The notes: generated from the sequence alone by a model not told the origin. A stretch of 64,000 nt of DNA from Enterobacter kobei (GCF_001729765.1 NZ_CP017181.1:4774001-4838000); one strand, 5' to 3'; numbered from the stretch's first letter, positions 41,025-55,876 are shown. Numbers and translations: made by a program.

Positions 41025-41207
41025 TCACTCCTTCCGTTGGTGTCGCGTTCGTATACGGCGGCCCGTTCTGGCCCCGTTGCGGGCCATCATTCGGGTGCGC
41101 AGCCACTTCTGTCGCCGCGACAACCGCCGTAGTTTAACGAATAACCACACCAGATAACATATAACCGGAAGGGTTATAAGCAGGACTATCGTACCTGCCG
41201 GGTGCAA
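41025..41207 (-). CDS. Possible small membrane protein between yihI and hemN
   Basis: 60-residue frame from a TTG at 41207, filling the yihI-hemN gap almost exactly: it starts 3 bases after the yihI stop and ends 2 bases before the hemN start. The N-terminus is a clear transmembrane helix (IVLLITLPVICYLVWLFV), followed by a very Arg-rich tail (RTRMMARNGARTGRRIRT). In other gammaproteobacteria a membrane-anchored protein (DUF2489) is, as I recall, found between these genes, so this could be a shortened relative. The start codon and translation signal are weak. Confidence 0.35.
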   Translation of the reverse strand: MHPAGTIVLLITLPVICYLVWLFVKLRRLSRRQKWLRTRMMARNGARTGRRIRTRHQRKE

Positions 41208-41210
41208 ATG

Positions 41211-41726
41211 TTAGTTTCCACCCTTCAGAAGACGCATCATATCTTCCTGCTTTTCATCTTCTTCTTCGTCGTCTTCGTCGTCATAAGACAGACCCAGCTT
41301 CTGCATCAGCTCATCAATGCGGTCCAGTTTGGCATCCACCCATGATTGCTCTTCAGCGGTCAGGGTTTCACCCTCTTCAAGACGTTCCAGCAGCGCGTCC
41401 AGGCGCTCATCGTTCTCCAGCAAATCCAGCTCAGCCTGCGGTGAAAGCATAGGTTTCTCGCTCTTTGGTTTGTGCTGCTTAGTGACCGGGGTGTCTGTCA
41501 CGCCCAGTGGAATGGGAGTTTTACTGCCGATACGAGGATCTTTCTGCTGTTTGCCTTTTGCAGAAGCGCCCGCTGCACCACCGCCGTTCGCACGGCTTCC
41601 CGCAGCATGGCCACGATGTTTTTTATCGCGTTTGCGATCGCGCGCTTCCTGGTTCAGTTCTTCGCGCGTTTTGCGGCGTGCTTTCGCAGGGCGTTTAGCA
41701 CCCGCTGCGGAGGTTGGTTTTTTCAT
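41211..41726 (-). CDS. yihI: YihI, activator of the GTPase Der
   Basis: 171 residues (E. coli 169). GAP-like protein that stimulates Der and so modulates 50S ribosome assembly. Highly charged: the N-terminal third is Lys/Arg-rich ([20 protein letters not shown]), the middle Gly/Ala-rich, and the C-terminal part acidic ([14 protein letters not shown]) with an alpha-helical core around [19 protein letters not shown]. Intact. Confidence 0.93.
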   Translation of the reverse strand: MKKPTSAAGAKRPAKARRKTREELNQEARDRKRDKKHRGHAAGSRANGGGAAGASAKGKQQKDPRIGSKTPIPLGVTDTPVTKQHKPKSEKPMLSPQAELDLLENDERLDALLERLEEGETLTAEEQSWVDAKLDRIDELMQKLGLSYDDEDDEEEDEKQEDMMRLLKGGN

Positions 41727-41794
41727 GATGTTTTGTCTTTAAGTCGTTTTCTTCAGTATAGAATTGCGGCGAAATCTAGCAGAAAGCAAGCAAA

Positions 41795-42037
41795 GAAAAA
41801 AGGCGACAGAGCAATCTGTCGCCTTTTTTCCTGACTCACAACCCTTAGCGGGTCAGACATTCCATGTTTACCAACAACAAACCCTGTTTATCCCTTGGCT
41901 GATACCGTCCGTGTACGGTTCCCTTTCCTTTTAAAACGCCTCCAAGCGCCGGTCGTCCTGACTGTCCTGCGTCTTCGCCTCCTGGCGCTCCTGACCCTAA
42001 TCCTTAAGTCGAATTCCTGTTGGCTTCCTCGCCCTGA
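41795..42037 (-). ncRNA. csrC: CsrC, CsrA-sequestering small RNA
   Basis: About 243 bases in the yihI-engB gap (41727-42303). The minus strand has many AGGA/GGA motifs, several in hairpin loops (TCAGGAGCGCCAGGAGGCGA is nearly the E. coli sequence). It ends with GGCTAAGGGTT-like and GAGTCAGGAAAAAAGG segments and the terminator GGCGACAGA-TTGC-TCTGTCGCC plus T-run (41796-41823). CsrC binds and titrates the translational regulator CsrA. The 5' end is placed by comparison with E. coli (near GCGAGGAAGCCAACAGGA) and may be off by a few bases. The rest of the gap, 42038-42303, is AT-rich with nothing further recognised apart from the engB leader. Confidence 0.92.
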
Positions 42038-42303
42038 CGCATACTTTACCTTGTTCGCTTAAACTAACAAGCAACGAAACGGTGCAAAAAGAGATTTTCA
42101 GACAATTACCCGGAAATAAGCTTATGATTTAAAACAGTTTGACTTTTTTGACACCTGCGAATTCTCTTAAATCTCCCATAGCATGATGAGCCGATCTCTC
42201 ACACAAGTGCGGGCTTTCCCCTGCAAGCTCTGTGTAATGAGAAAAGCCTTTTGTTGGCATTCGGGTATAATCCCCCCCAGATTACGATTTTGGAGACGAC
42301 CAC

Positions 42304-42933
42304 GTGACTACCTGGAACTACCAACAGACGCATTTTGTCACCAGTGCGCCCGATATTCGCCACCTGCCATCTGATACCGGTATTGAAGTGGCTTTTGCTG
42401 GCCGCTCCAATGCGGGGAAATCCAGCGCCCTGAATACGCTGACCAATCAGAAGAACCTGGCGCGCACCTCAAAAACGCCTGGCCGTACCCAGCTGATCAA
42501 CCTCTTTGAAGTGGCTGAAGGCAAACGCCTGGTCGACTTGCCGGGATATGGTTATGCGCAGGTGCCTGAAGAGATGAAGATAAAATGGCAACGTGCGCTG
42601 GGCGAATACCTGGAAAAACGCATGTGCCTGAAAGGTCTGGTGGTGCTGATGGACATTCGCCATCCGCTGAAAGATCTCGATCAGCAGATGATCGACTGGG
42701 CCGTCGCAAGCGATATTGCCGTGCTGGTGCTGCTGACAAAAGCCGATAAGCTGGCAAGCGGTGCGCGTAAAGCGCAGGTGAATATGGTTCGCGAAGCGGT
42801 ACTGGCCTTCAATGGCGATGTACAGGTGGAGCCTTTCTCTTCGCTGAAAAAACAGGGTGTAGACAAGCTGCGCCAGAAGCTTGATAGCTGGTTTAACGAG
42901 CTGGAACCCGCGACAGAAGCGGAAGAAGAGTAA
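42304..42933 (+). CDS. engB: EngB/YihA ribosome-biogenesis GTPase
   Basis: 209 residues (E. coli 210). Essential GTPase in 50S assembly and cell division. The GTG at 42304 is the start (GGAG 8 bases upstream; [12 protein letters not shown] fits the family). G motifs: [12 protein letters not shown] (G1), TPGRTQ (G2), DLPGYGYA (G3), TKADKL (G4), SSLKKQG (G5). Confidence 0.96.
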   Translation: MTTWNYQQTHFVTSAPDIRHLPSDTGIEVAFAGRSNAGKSSALNTLTNQKNLARTSKTPGRTQLINLFEVAEGKRLVDLPGYGYAQVPEEMKIKWQRALGEYLEKRMCLKGLVVLMDIRHPLKDLDQQMIDWAVASDIAVLVLLTKADKLASGARKAQVNMVREAVLAFNGDVQVEPFSSLKKQGVDKLRQKLDSWFNELEPATEAEEE

Positions 42934-42938
42934 TACTG

Positions 42939-42965
42939 AGCGCGGCAATGCCCGCGCTTTTTTTT
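42939..42965 (+). terminator. engB terminator
   Basis: AGCGCGG-CAATGC-CCGCGCT followed by eight T, 6 bases after the stop codon. Confidence 0.9.
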
Positions 42966-42988
42966 ACCTGAACTTTTCTTTGCCACAA

Positions 42989-43097
42989 TAAAAAACGCCC
43001 CAGTCATTACTGACTGGGGCGGCTAAAATATTCAGCCAAATCCGATTACGTGAAGTAAAAGGTCTGAAAGATAGAACATCTTACCTCTGTACCCTAC
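42989..43097 (-). ncRNA. spf: Spot 42 small RNA
   Basis: The minus strand from 43097 reads GTAGGGTACAGAGGTAAGAT and continues, essentially as in E. coli, to the terminator CGCCCCAGTCA-TTAC-TGACTGGGGCG and T-run (about 109 bases). It is an Hfq-dependent antisense regulator of galK and many catabolic mRNAs, repressed by CRP-cAMP in E. coli. It sits between engB and polA as in E. coli. The 43098-43245 promoter side contains a TGTGA half site on the minus strand (about 43184-43188), a possible CRP contact. Confidence 0.96.
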
Positions 43098-43245
43098 GTC
43101 GATAACTCTACCCCTTTTTTTGCTGCAGAAAAAGCACTTTTTGTAGTTTTTTTTCATTCTTTACATAGGGAATTCTAATGATCGTCACAAAACGCACGTG
43201 GTTATGTTGCTAACTTACATAAAAAGCGCGTTATTCACAGAACCG

Positions 43246-46038
43246 TTAGTGAGCCTGATCCCAGTTTTCACCACTCCCCACTTCCACCAGCAACGGCACG
43301 TCAAGCGTCATGCTGCTTTCCATCAGTTCGTGGATCTTTTTCGACACGGTGTCGAGATCGTCTTTATGCACTTCAAACACCAGTTCATCGTGTACCTGCA
43401 TGATCATTTTCACGCGCGGCTTCTCTTTCTCCAGCCAGGCATCCACGGCAATCATTGCACGCTTGATGATGTCTGCTGCAGTTCCCTGCATCGGGGCGTT
43501 GATCGCGGCACGTTCTGCGCCAGCGCGGCGCGCCGCGTTGCTGGATTTGATGTCCGGAAGATAAAGACGGCGGCCATCCAGGGTTTCAACGTAACCTTTC
43601 TCTTTCGCCTGAGCGCGAGTGCGTTCCATGTACTCCAGCACGCCCGGGTAACGTTCGAAGTAGAGATCCATGTACTTCTGCGACTCTTTACGCGGGATGT
43701 TGAGCTGGCGTGAAAGGCCGAAAGCGCTCATACCGTAGATCAGACCGAAGTTGATCGCTTTTGCGCTGCGGCGCTGCTCGTTTGTCACGCTGTCCAGCGG
43801 CAAACCGAACACTTCCGCTGCGGTCGCCCGGTGAATATCTTTCCCTTCCGCAAATGCCGTCAGCAGGCCTTTGTCACGGGACAGGTGCGCCATAATGCGC
43901 AACTCAATTTGCGAGTAGTCAGCCGAGACAATCAGGTAGTCATCAGGTGCAATAAAGGCCTGGCGAATGCGACGCCCCTCTTCATTACGCACCGGGATGT
44001 TCTGCAGGTTTGGATCGGTTGACGAGAGTCGACCGGTTGCCGCAACGGCCTGATGATATGACGTATGCACCCGGCCCGTTTTCGGGTTGATCATCAGCGG
44101 GAGCTTGTCGGTATAAGTAGACTTCAGCTTCGCGAGACCACGGTACTGCAGGATCACTTTTGGCAGCGGGTAATCCAGTGCCAGTTCTTCCAGCACCTCT
44201 TCAGAGGTGGATGGCGCACCGCCAGGGGTTTTCTTCAGCGGCTTGATGCCCTGTTTTTCAAACAGGATGGTTTGCAACTGTTTAGGTGAAGAGAGGTTAA
44301 ACGGCTCGCCTGCAAGCTCATGGGCTTTCTGCTCAAGCTCGGTCAGACGCTGTGCCAACTCTCCGGAGTGGTTATGCAGCACCGTAGGGTCGATTTTTAC
44401 GCCGTTGCGTTCAATACGCGACAACACGGGAACCAGCGGCATTTCGATATGCTGGAACACGTTGAGCGGACCTTCATGCTTCTGCAGTTTCGGCCACATT
44501 TTCAGATGCAGCTGCAGCGTAACGTCGGCATCTTCCGCCGCGTAGCGCCCTGCTTCTTCGAGAGCTATCTGGTTAAAGGTGAGCTGATTTTTTCCTTTAC
44601 CGGCAATCTCTTCAAAGGTGATGGTTTTGTGCTTGAGCCAGCGGTCAGATAAGGAATCCATATCATGACGACCCGCGACGCTGTCCAGAATATAGGATTC
44701 GAGCATGGTGTCGAAGGCAATCCCGCGCAGTTCAATGCCGTAGTTTTGCAGAATACCGCGGTCATACTTGAGGTTTTGCCCGACCTTCAGCGCCTTTTCG
44801 TCTTCCAGAATCGGCTTCAGCAGCTCAAGCACGCGTTCGCGAGAGATCTGCTCTGGTGCATCCAGATAATCGTGCGCCACAGGCACATAGGCTGCCATAC
44901 CCGGCTCTGTTGCAAAGGACAGACCCACCATGTTGGCAGAGATATTATCGAGGCTGTCAGTTTCGGTATCAAAGGCAAACACCGGTGCCTTTTTCAGTTT
45001 CTCGATCCAGGCGATCAGCTGCGACTCTTCAAGAATGGTTTCGTAGTTATCGAAGGAGAGGACTGTGGCTTCTTCTTCTGCCTGCTCTTCGGCATCAACG
45101 ACAATCGTCTCTTTTGGCTTTGCAGCAGGTTTGGCCCCTTTCGCCTGCAGCCATTTACCCGCTTCCACGTCAGTGGTCCAGCGCTTGAATTCGTATTTCT
45201 TAAACAGGTTCAGCAATTCGTCAGCAGAAGGCTGTTGGACTTCCAGCTGCTCACAGCCCAGTTCCAGTTCGACATCGGTTTTAATTGTTGCCAGCTTATA
45301 AGAGAGATAAGCCACCTCTTTGTTCTCTTCCAGTTTGCCGGCCATGGTTTTTGCGCCACGGAAGGAGAGGCCTGCAATTTTGTCTGATTCGGCGTAAAGC
45401 GTATCCAACCCACCCAGACCCTGAAGCAACGCCTGCGCGGTTTTTTCACCGACGCCGGGCACACCAGGAATGTTATCCGAGGAGTCGCCCATCAAGGCAA
45501 GGAAGTCGATAATCAGTTCCGGCGGCACACCATACTTAGTGACCACCTCTTCTGGCCCCAGAATGGTATTGGTCATAGTGTTAATCAGGGTGATGCCTGG
45601 CGTCACCAACTGTGCCATATCTTTATCACCGGTGCTGATCAGTACCGGACGACCCATTTTTTCTGCTTCTCGCGCCAGCGTACCGATGACGTCGTCGGCT
45701 TCTACGCCAGAGACAGCCAGCAGCGGCAGGCCCATCGCTTTCACCATGGCGTGCAGCGGCTCAATTTGCGCACGTAGATCGTCAGGCATAGGCGGACGGT
45801 GGGATTTGTAATGCTCGAACAACTCATCGCGGAAGGTTTTGCCTTTCGCATCAAAAACGACTGCCGCATGGGTTGGCTGATACTGAAGGATCAGGCTGCG
45901 CAGCATATTCAGCACGCCGTACATTGCGCCGGTAGGTTCCCCTGCGCTATTGGTCAGAGGAGGAAACGCATGGTATGCCCGATACAGGTAAGATGAGCCA
46001 TCGACGAGAATAAGTGGGTTTTCTGGGATCTGAACCAT
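43246..46038 (-). CDS. polA: DNA polymerase I
   Basis: 930 residues from the ATG at 46038 (E. coli 928). Replication and repair polymerase. N-terminal 5'-nuclease ([39 protein letters not shown]), 3'-5' proofreading domain ([10 protein letters not shown] about 357; [19 protein letters not shown]) and polymerase domain with motif [12 protein letters not shown], motif [20 protein letters not shown] and motif [10 protein letters not shown]. Ends [10 protein letters not shown] as in E. coli. An upstream ATG at 46080 would add 14 unlikely residues. Confidence 0.98.
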   Translation of the reverse strand: MVQIPENPLILVDGSSYLYRAYHAFPPLTNSAGEPTGAMYGVLNMLRSLILQYQPTHAAVVFDAKGKTFRDELFEHYKSHRPPMPDDLRAQIEPLHAMVKAMGLPLLAVSGVEADDVIGTLAREAEKMGRPVLISTGDKDMAQLVTPGITLINTMTNTILGPEEVVTKYGVPPELIIDFLALMGDSSDNIPGVPGVGEKTAQALLQGLGGLDTLYAESDKIAGLSFRGAKTMAGKLEENKEVAYLSYKLATIKTDVELELGCEQLEVQQPSADELLNLFKKYEFKRWTTDVEAGKWLQAKGAKPAAKPKETIVVDAEEQAEEEATVLSFDNYETILEESQLIAWIEKLKKAPVFAFDTETDSLDNISANMVGLSFATEPGMAAYVPVAHDYLDAPEQISRERVLELLKPILEDEKALKVGQNLKYDRGILQNYGIELRGIAFDTMLESYILDSVAGRHDMDSLSDRWLKHKTITFEEIAGKGKNQLTFNQIALEEAGRYAAEDADVTLQLHLKMWPKLQKHEGPLNVFQHIEMPLVPVLSRIERNGVKIDPTVLHNHSGELAQRLTELEQKAHELAGEPFNLSSPKQLQTILFEKQGIKPLKKTPGGAPSTSEEVLEELALDYPLPKVILQYRGLAKLKSTYTDKLPLMINPKTGRVHTSYHQAVAATGRLSSTDPNLQNIPVRNEEGRRIRQAFIAPDDYLIVSADYSQIELRIMAHLSRDKGLLTAFAEGKDIHRATAAEVFGLPLDSVTNEQRRSAKAINFGLIYGMSAFGLSRQLNIPRKESQKYMDLYFERYPGVLEYMERTRAQAKEKGYVETLDGRRLYLPDIKSSNAARRAGAERAAINAPMQGTAADIIKRAMIAVDAWLEKEKPRVKMIMQVHDELVFEVHKDDLDTVSKKIHELMESSMTLDVPLLVEVGSGENWDQAH

Positions 46039-46161
46039 AATGTCCGTGCCTTTAATCAATTTATGCGTAAAGGATGCCACATAAGGATGAAAACATCAGT
46101 TATTCAGTCCCGATACAGAAAAAGATTTTGCGATCGTGAGGATCGCTCGCAAAAATCAAAC

Positions 46162-46170
46162 TGTGGATAA
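46162..46170. promoter_or_regulatory. Perfect DnaA box upstream of polA
   Basis: TGTGGATAA, the strong R1-type DnaA box in reverse, lies about 124 bases before the polA start in the 440-base polA-yihG intergenic region (46039-46478). DnaA has been reported to stimulate polA expression in E. coli. Beside it is the dyad GCGATC-GTGAG-GATCGC (46130-46146). The remainder of the gap is AT-rich with no further signal I can assign, apart from a -10-like TAAAAT (46412-46417) before yihG. Confidence 0.6.
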
Positions 46171-46478
46171 GTTTGTGAATATTTTCACTTCAAATGAAAA
46201 GTAGACAGCCATTGCAGATCAATACTGATAATAAATCATTAAATATCATACTGTTAATTAAGCGCATCACATAAAAACAGCTTACTGATGGCAATTTAGT
46301 CTATGTGGATATAAGTCCTGATTAGTGCGCAATATTAGAGAAATCTTCTGCATCAGGGTAAAAGCGGTCAAATGACGGCGTGAAAGCGCCAATACTTTGT
46401 CGTTTTTCTGGTAAAATCAGCGCCCAGCGCCGACGTGTCGGCCGCGCTCTTACCGCTAACCACCTGAAAAAACTCATC

Positions 46479-47387
46479 ATGTCGAGATTGCTCGCTGCAA
46501 TAACCTTACTGTTAAGCATCATTTTAACTATTCTGGTGACGATCGCCTGTTCCGTGCCGATCATCATCGCCGGGATCATTAAACTGCTGCTGCCTGTGCC
46601 CTCGGTGTGGCGAGCCGTGTCAGCGTTTTGTAACTTCATGATGTACTGTTGGTGTGAAGGGCTGGCGATCCTGTTGTGTCTGAACCCGCATCTGAAGTGG
46701 GATGTCGAAGGACTGGATAACCTCAATAAAAAGAACTGGTATCTGCTGATTTGTAATCATCACAGCTGGGCCGACATCGTGGTGTTATGCGTGCTTTTCC
46801 GCAAACACATCCCGATGAATAAATACTTCCTCAAGCAACAACTTGCCTGGGTACCTTTTATTGGGCTGGCCTGCTGGGCGCTCGATATGCCGTTTATGAA
46901 ACGCTATTCGCGCAGCTATTTGCTTCGTCATCCGGAGCATCGTGGTAAGGATGTAGAGACCACCCGCCGTTCCTGCGAAAAGTTTCGCGCGCATCCAACA
47001 ACCATTGTGAACTTTGTGGAAGGCTCCCGGTTTACGGAAGAGAAACGTCAGCAAACACGCTCCCCGTATCAAAACCTGCTGCCGCCAAAGGCGGCGGGCA
47101 TTGCGATGGCGCTTAATGTACTGGGTGCTCAGTTCGATAAGTTACTCAACGTCACGCTCTGCTACCCGAAGAACGATAACACCCCGTTCTTCGATATGCT
47201 CAGCGGCAAGCTGACACACATTGTTGTGCGGGTGAATTTAGTTCCCGTCGATGCCGAACTGCATGGCGACTACGTTAACGATAAAAATTTCAAACGTCGT
47301 TTCCAGCAGTGGCTTAATACACTCTGGAAAGAAAAAGACGAGCAGATAGACAGCATTAAATCTTCATACAAAAACGCCGGTCAGTGA
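46479..47387 (+). CDS. yihG: YihG, lysophospholipid acyltransferase family
   Basis: 302 residues from the ATG at 46479 (E. coli 310, which begins slightly earlier); a GTG at 46380 is in frame but lies before a possible promoter -10, so I reject it. The N-terminal transmembrane segment spans about 2-35. The PlsC-type acyltransferase motifs are NHHSWADIV (HX4D, about 92-96) and [10 protein letters not shown] (block III, about 180). In E. coli YihG acts as an acyltransferase on lysophosphatidic acid with a preference for certain acyl chains. No clear Shine-Dalgarno. Confidence 0.88.
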   Translation: MSRLLAAITLLLSIILTILVTIACSVPIIIAGIIKLLLPVPSVWRAVSAFCNFMMYCWCEGLAILLCLNPHLKWDVEGLDNLNKKNWYLLICNHHSWADIVVLCVLFRKHIPMNKYFLKQQLAWVPFIGLACWALDMPFMKRYSRSYLLRHPEHRGKDVETTRRSCEKFRAHPTTIVNFVEGSRFTEEKRQQTRSPYQNLLPPKAAGIAMALNVLGAQFDKLLNVTLCYPKNDNTPFFDMLSGKLTHIVVRVNLVPVDAELHGDYVNDKNFKRRFQQWLNTLWKEKDEQIDSIKSSYKNAGQ

Positions 47388-47397
47388 CCGGCGTTTT
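47374..47397. terminator. Bidirectional terminator between yihG and dsbA
   Basis: ACGCCGGT-CAGTG-ACCGGCGT with AAAA before and TTTT after. The yihG stop codon (47385-47387) lies inside the hairpin. Confidence 0.88.
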
Positions 47398-47410
47398 CAT
47401 CTCTAAGAAC

Positions 47411-48034
47411 TTACTTTTTCTCAACCAGGTATTTCACGGTGTCAGCATACTGCTGAACGAAAATATCCATGCTGCTGGTGTCCATGCCCTGCATGTTCAG
47501 CTGATATTTACCGTTAACGAACATCGCCGGAACGCCCTGAAGCTGCAGGTCAGACGCCGCTTTTTCCTGCTGAGCAACCAGAGATTTCACCACAAAGCTA
47601 TTCCACGCGGCGTCATACTCTTCCCCTTTCACACCAGCATCAACGAACACTTTACGGATATCCGCTGTGGTCTGAACGCTCTGGGTTTTCTGCACGGCTT
47701 CAAACATTGGGGCGGTGATCTTATCTTCCACGCCCAGTGCCATCGCAACCGCCCACGCCTGAGTCAGGTCTTTACCCAATGGGCCCAGGAACTCAACGTG
47801 GTACTTGGTCATTTTGGTGCCTTCCGGCAGTTTTTTCTTCACGTTGTCAGAAACATGCAGCACTTCTTCGAACTGGTAGCAGTGCGGGCAGTAGAACGAG
47901 AAGAACTCGAGAACCTGTGGCTCGCCAGCAACCGGCTTCTCCAGCGTAGTGTACTGTTTGCCGTCGGTAAATTGTGCAGCAGAAGCGCTAAATGCCAGAA
48001 TCATACCTGCCAGCGCCAGCCAAATTTTTTTCAT
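47411..48034 (-). CDS. dsbA: Periplasmic thiol:disulfide oxidase DsbA
   Basis: 207 residues (E. coli 208). Signal peptide [19 protein letters not shown]; the mature protein starts AQFTDGKQY. Thioredoxin-fold active site CPHC in [14 protein letters not shown] (mature Cys30-Cys33). The cis-Pro loop is GVPAMFVNG. It introduces disulfides into exported proteins. It lies 27 bases after srkA and in E. coli is co-transcribed with it under Cpx control. Confidence 0.97.
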   Translation of the reverse strand: MKKIWLALAGMILAFSASAAQFTDGKQYTTLEKPVAGEPQVLEFFSFYCPHCYQFEEVLHVSDNVKKKLPEGTKMTKYHVEFLGPLGKDLTQAWAVAMALGVEDKITAPMFEAVQKTQSVQTTADIRKVFVDAGVKGEEYDAAWNSFVVKSLVAQQEKAASDLQLQGVPAMFVNGKYQLNMQGMDTSSMDIFVQQYADTVKYLVEKK

Positions 48035-48061
48035 GATTAACTCTCTCCTGGGTGTGTCCTA

Positions 48062-49048
48062 TTAATACATCGGCGTTAATTGCAGCGGGGGTTCCTGAAG
48101 AACCTTAACCTGCTCAGTGAATGTAGATATCTGGCTGCGCCAGTAATCTTCCCCGGTAAGCCACGGGAAATTACGGGGAAATGCGGGATCGTCCCAACGC
48201 CTGATTAACCACGCGAGATAATATACAAAACGCATCGCACGTAAAGGTTCAATCAGGGCAATTTCGTCTGAATTAAACGGGCTAAATTCTTCATAGGCTT
48301 CAATAATGGTTTCAAGCTGCATGCGTTGCTCGGCTTTGTCGCCATTCATCAGCATCCACAGGTCCTGAACCGCGGGCCCCATGCGCGCATCATCAAGATC
48401 GACAAACAGCGGGCCATCGCGCCAGAGTATATTTCCGGCGTGACAATCGCCGTGCAGGCGCAGGACGGAAATATCATCGCGCCAGCAGGTTTTTACCGCA
48501 GCAATAAGTTTATCGGTGGCGCTGAGGAAATCAGCCTTTAGCCCAGTGGGGATCAGTGCAGAGGTTTCGAATACCTGGCGCGGCTCGATAAGATATTCCT
48601 GAATACCGATCGTCGGTCGGGCTGTGAATGCCGTTTTTCTTCCCGTCTGGTGAATGCGACCCAGATAGCGGGCAACCCACTCCATTTGATCGATATTATC
48701 CGCTTCAAACTGGCGGCCACCCAGGCTTGGGAATACAGCGTAATAAAAGCCTTCATGCGTCAGCAGCGTTTGGTTGTTGAATTTTATCGGTGCGGCAACC
48801 GGGACATCGTCATCCAGCAGATCGTGAGCAAACTGATGCTCTTCCTGAATTTGTTCTGCGGTCCAACGTTCAGGCCGGTAGAACTTCACGACAAAGCGCT
48901 GACGATCCTCATCCTGAAATTGATAGACACGGTTTTCGTAGCTATTTAAAGGCGTTAACCCCGAATCCACACGAATGCCCTGTTCAAACAGGGCATCCAT
49001 AATGGTATCCGGGTGTAATGTCTGGAAAGTAAAAGCCTGGTCGTTCAT
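48062..49048 (-). CDS. srkA: Stress-response Ser/Thr kinase SrkA (YihE/RdoA)
   Basis: 328 residues, the E. coli length. Eukaryotic-like/choline-kinase fold. The catalytic loop is RLHGDCHAGNILW (about 197-209) and the metal loop FVDLDDARMGP (about 214-224). It counters MazEF-linked death and responds to envelope stress in E. coli. Upstream of dsbA in one operon. Confidence 0.95.
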   Translation of the reverse strand: MNDQAFTFQTLHPDTIMDALFEQGIRVDSGLTPLNSYENRVYQFQDEDRQRFVVKFYRPERWTAEQIQEEHQFAHDLLDDDVPVAAPIKFNNQTLLTHEGFYYAVFPSLGGRQFEADNIDQMEWVARYLGRIHQTGRKTAFTARPTIGIQEYLIEPRQVFETSALIPTGLKADFLSATDKLIAAVKTCWRDDISVLRLHGDCHAGNILWRDGPLFVDLDDARMGPAVQDLWMLMNGDKAEQRMQLETIIEAYEEFSPFNSDEIALIEPLRAMRFVYYLAWLIRRWDDPAFPRNFPWLTGEDYWRSQISTFTEQVKVLQEPPLQLTPMY

Positions 49049-49123
49049 CCGTTCATCCGGAAATTATACGAATGATTCAGGATATCATCTTGTGGCGATT
49101 TCGGTGGCTCCGCTTACAAGCTT

Positions 49124-49393
49124 TTACTCTTTAATTACGCCACGGGCGCGCAGCAGCGCCGTTTTAAAATCTTCCTCATAATCCTTCTGAATACCAGGAA
49201 TAACAGCATCTTTGGCAGAATCGCGCATTTTGAGGTGGTAGATCAGGATGTCATCAGAAAGGTCTGCCAGTTCGCCGTCAAAACCTGACTCTTTTGCCAG
49301 TTTCTGCAAGAATTGCATCAGATTAAGCTCTGGCTCTTTTTGCCAGGCTGGCTGGAGGAGTTCAATAACTTCATTCAGACGTTTACATTTCAT
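49124..49393 (-). CDS. yihD: YihD, conserved small protein
   Basis: 89 residues, the E. coli length. DUF1040 family, mostly helical, without signal or membrane segment; function unknown. AGGAG lies before the ATG. Divergent from mobA. Confidence 0.93.
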   Translation of the reverse strand: MKCKRLNEVIELLQPAWQKEPELNLMQFLQKLAKESGFDGELADLSDDILIYHLKMRDSAKDAVIPGIQKDYEEDFKTALLRARGVIKE

Positions 49394-49461
49394 GGTGGTG
49401 CTCCTTTCATTTAGAGTGACACGTTAGCAGGGTCAATCCCACAATAAAAGAGGCGATATTC

Positions 49462-50046
49462 GTGAATCTTAGCCAGGAAATCATTGGGGTCGTTCTGGCA
49501 GGTGGCAGAGCAACGCGGATGGGAGGGAAAGATAAGGGGCTCCAGCTCCTGAATGGCAAACCCTTATGGCAATGTGTCGCTGATACGCTCGCCGGCCAGG
49601 TGACAACCCTGGCCATCAGCGCGAACAGGCATATCGACACGTATCAGCACAGCGGGTATGCCGTGTATCAGGATAATATTGAGGATTACCCGGGGCCGCT
49701 GGCCGGTATGCTCTCAGTGATGCAGCAGTCGAACAGTGAGTGGTTTCTGTTCTGTCCCTGCGATACCCCGTTTATTCCATCCTGTCTCGTTGAGCGTCTG
49801 GTTCAGCTTCGTGGCACAGCATCCGTGGTTTGGGTACATGACGGCGAGCGCGACCATCCTGCTATTGCCTTAATGCACCGCTCGCTAGTGTCTTCTCTGG
49901 AGGCGTATCTGGCGGCGGGAGAACGCAGAGTGATGGTGTTTATGCGCCAGTCTGGCGGCCATCCTGTTGATTTTAGCGATTTCAAATCGGCTTTTGTGAA
50001 CGTGAATACGAGTGAAGATTTGCAGAGGATGCAGGAGAAGAGATGA
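49462..50046 (+). CDS. mobA: Molybdenum cofactor guanylyltransferase
   Basis: 194 residues, as in E. coli. It adds GMP to molybdopterin to form MGD, the cofactor used by FdoG in this same window. Nucleotidyltransferase motif [17 protein letters not shown] at the N-terminus and FCPCDTPF (about 97-104) for the metal. It overlaps mobB by 4 bases. Confidence 0.96.
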   Translation: MNLSQEIIGVVLAGGRATRMGGKDKGLQLLNGKPLWQCVADTLAGQVTTLAISANRHIDTYQHSGYAVYQDNIEDYPGPLAGMLSVMQQSNSEWFLFCPCDTPFIPSCLVERLVQLRGTASVVWVHDGERDHPAIALMHRSLVSSLEAYLAAGERRVMVFMRQSGGHPVDFSDFKSAFVNVNTSEDLQRMQEKR

Positions 50047-50546
50047 TCCCCGTTTTAGCTATTTCCGCTTGGAGCGGCACAGGGAAAACCACGCTGCTGA
50101 AGAAACTAATACCCGCACTGTGTGCGAAAGGTATTCGCCCCGGATTGATTAAGCATACGCACCATAACATGGATGTCGATAAACCGGGAAAAGACAGCTA
50201 TGAGCTGCGTAAAGCGGGTGCCGCGCAGACAATCGTGGCAAGCAATCAGCGCTGGGCATTAATGATAGAAACGCCAGATGAGGCACCGCTGGATCTGGCT
50301 TATCTGGTCAGCCGGATGGATCATTCCAGCCTGGATCTGGTGCTGGTCGAGGGGTTTAAGCATGAGGCTGTACCTAAGATCCTGCTGTTCCGAAGCGATG
50401 CCGGGCACGATGTTAGCGAGTTAACGCTTGATGAGCATGTGATTGCGGTGGCCGGTGATGTTGTATTGCCGCTTGAGGTTCCGCAGTTGGATTTAAATGA
50501 TGTGGATGGGATAGCGGAGTTTATTGTGACGTGGAGTGCGGTTTGA
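50043..50546 (+). CDS. mobB: MobB, GTP-binding molybdopterin adaptor
   Basis: 167 residues (E. coli about 175). P-loop [12 protein letters not shown] near residue 10; [13 protein letters not shown] and EGFKHE are family motifs. It assists MGD synthesis but is not essential for it. Translationally coupled to mobA. It converges on the rRNA operon. Confidence 0.94.
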   Translation: MIPVLAISAWSGTGKTTLLKKLIPALCAKGIRPGLIKHTHHNMDVDKPGKDSYELRKAGAAQTIVASNQRWALMIETPDEAPLDLAYLVSRMDHSSLDLVLVEGFKHEAVPKILLFRSDAGHDVSELTLDEHVIAVAGDVVLPLEVPQLDLNDVDGIAEFIVTWSAV

Positions 50547-50580
50547 TGCCCTCTTCCTGCGGGAGAGGAAAACCAAAAGC

Positions 50581-50609
50581 AAAAAACCCCGCACCTTACG
50601 GTACGGGGT
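50581..50609 (-). terminator. rRNA operon terminator
   Basis: On the minus strand CCCCGTACC...GGTGCGGGG followed by six T, 12 bases or so after 5S; the stem has one mismatch. Confidence 0.9.
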
Positions 50610-50620
50610 TCTTCTATTTG

Positions 50621-50740
50621 ATGCCTGGCAGTTCCCTACTCTCACATGGGGAGACCCCACACTACCATCGGCGCTACGGCGTTTCACTTCTGAGTTCGGC
50701 ATGGGGTCAGGTGGGACCACCGCGCTAAAGCCGCCAGGCA
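50621..50740 (-). rRNA. rrf: 5S ribosomal RNA
   Basis: 120 bases reading TGCCTGGCGGCTTTAGCGCG ... AGTAGGGAACTGCCAGGCAT on the minus strand; its ends pair. No tRNA genes follow it. Confidence 0.98.
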
Positions 50741-50802
50741 AATTCTGTTATCTGTATCAGGCTGAAAATCGTCTCTCACCGCCAAAACAGCTTCGGCGTT
50801 GT

Positions 50803-53708
<2,906 letters not shown>

Positions 53709-53814
53709 TCACAACCCGAAGATGTTTCTTTCGATTCATCATCGGTTTGCGAAAATTTGAGAGACTCGAACACACATAACATGTGTGTCGTTTCAATTTT
53801 CAGCTTGATCCAGA

Positions 53815-53827
53815 TTTTTAAAGAGCA
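53815..53827 (-). promoter_or_regulatory. Spacer boxA antitermination element
   Basis: TGCTCTTTAAAAA on the minus strand in the 16S-23S spacer, the Nus-factor boxA that keeps RNA polymerase resistant to Rho before 23S. Confidence 0.8.
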
Positions 53828-53900
53828 AATATCTCAAACATGACTCGCAAGTCAGTTTTGAGATACGGGGGTCGGCGACTTTCACTCACGAACCAGCAAG

Positions 53901-53976
53901 TGGCGTCCCCTAGGGGATTCGAACCCCTGTTACCGCCGTGAAAGGGCGGTGTCCTGGGCCTCTAGACGAAGGGGAC
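53901..53976 (-). tRNA. gltU: tRNA-Glu (UUC) in the 16S-23S spacer
   Basis: 76 bases including encoded CCA. It starts GTCCCCTTCGTCTAGAGGCC, with anticodon TTC in CCCTTTCACGG and GGTTCGAATCC in the T arm. It is the only spacer tRNA, so the operon is of the tRNA-Glu class (rrnB/C/E/G type), not the Ile-Ala class. Confidence 0.98.
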
Positions 53977-54061
53977 ACTGAAGTCTCAATCGCAAGACGC
54001 CTTGCTATTTACTTTTCATCAGACAATCTGTGTGAGCACTACAAAGGCAGGTTCTTTAAGG

Positions 54062-55601
<1,540 letters not shown>

Positions 55602-55733
55602 AAGTTTGATGCTCGTGAATTAAACTTCGTAATGAATTACGTATGTTCACTCAGAGACTTGGTATTCATTTTTCGTCTTGCGACGTTAAGAATCCATGTC
55701 ACTTTGAGTGCCCACACAGATTGTCTGATAAAT

Positions 55734-55745
55734 TGTTAAAGAGCA
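55734..55745 (-). promoter_or_regulatory. Leader boxA of the rRNA operon
   Basis: TGCTCTTTAACA on the minus strand between promoter P2 and 16S, the leader antitermination boxA. Confidence 0.88.
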
Positions 55746-55780
55746 GTGCCGCTTCGTTTTCGCTGCGGCGCGGGGTGTGC

Positions 55781-55808
55781 ATATTACGCTTTCCCGCTTC
55801 AGAGTCAA
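55781..55808 (-). promoter_or_regulatory. rrn promoter P2
   Basis: -35 TTGACT (55803-55808) and -10 TAATAT (55781-55786) with a 16-base spacer containing GCGGGAAAGCG, as in E. coli rrn P2. Confidence 0.88.
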
Positions 55809-55876
55809 GCGTTTATTTTGCTTTTCTCTGCTGACCCGGCGGCGTGTGTGCCGTTGTTCCGTGTCAGTGGAGGCGC

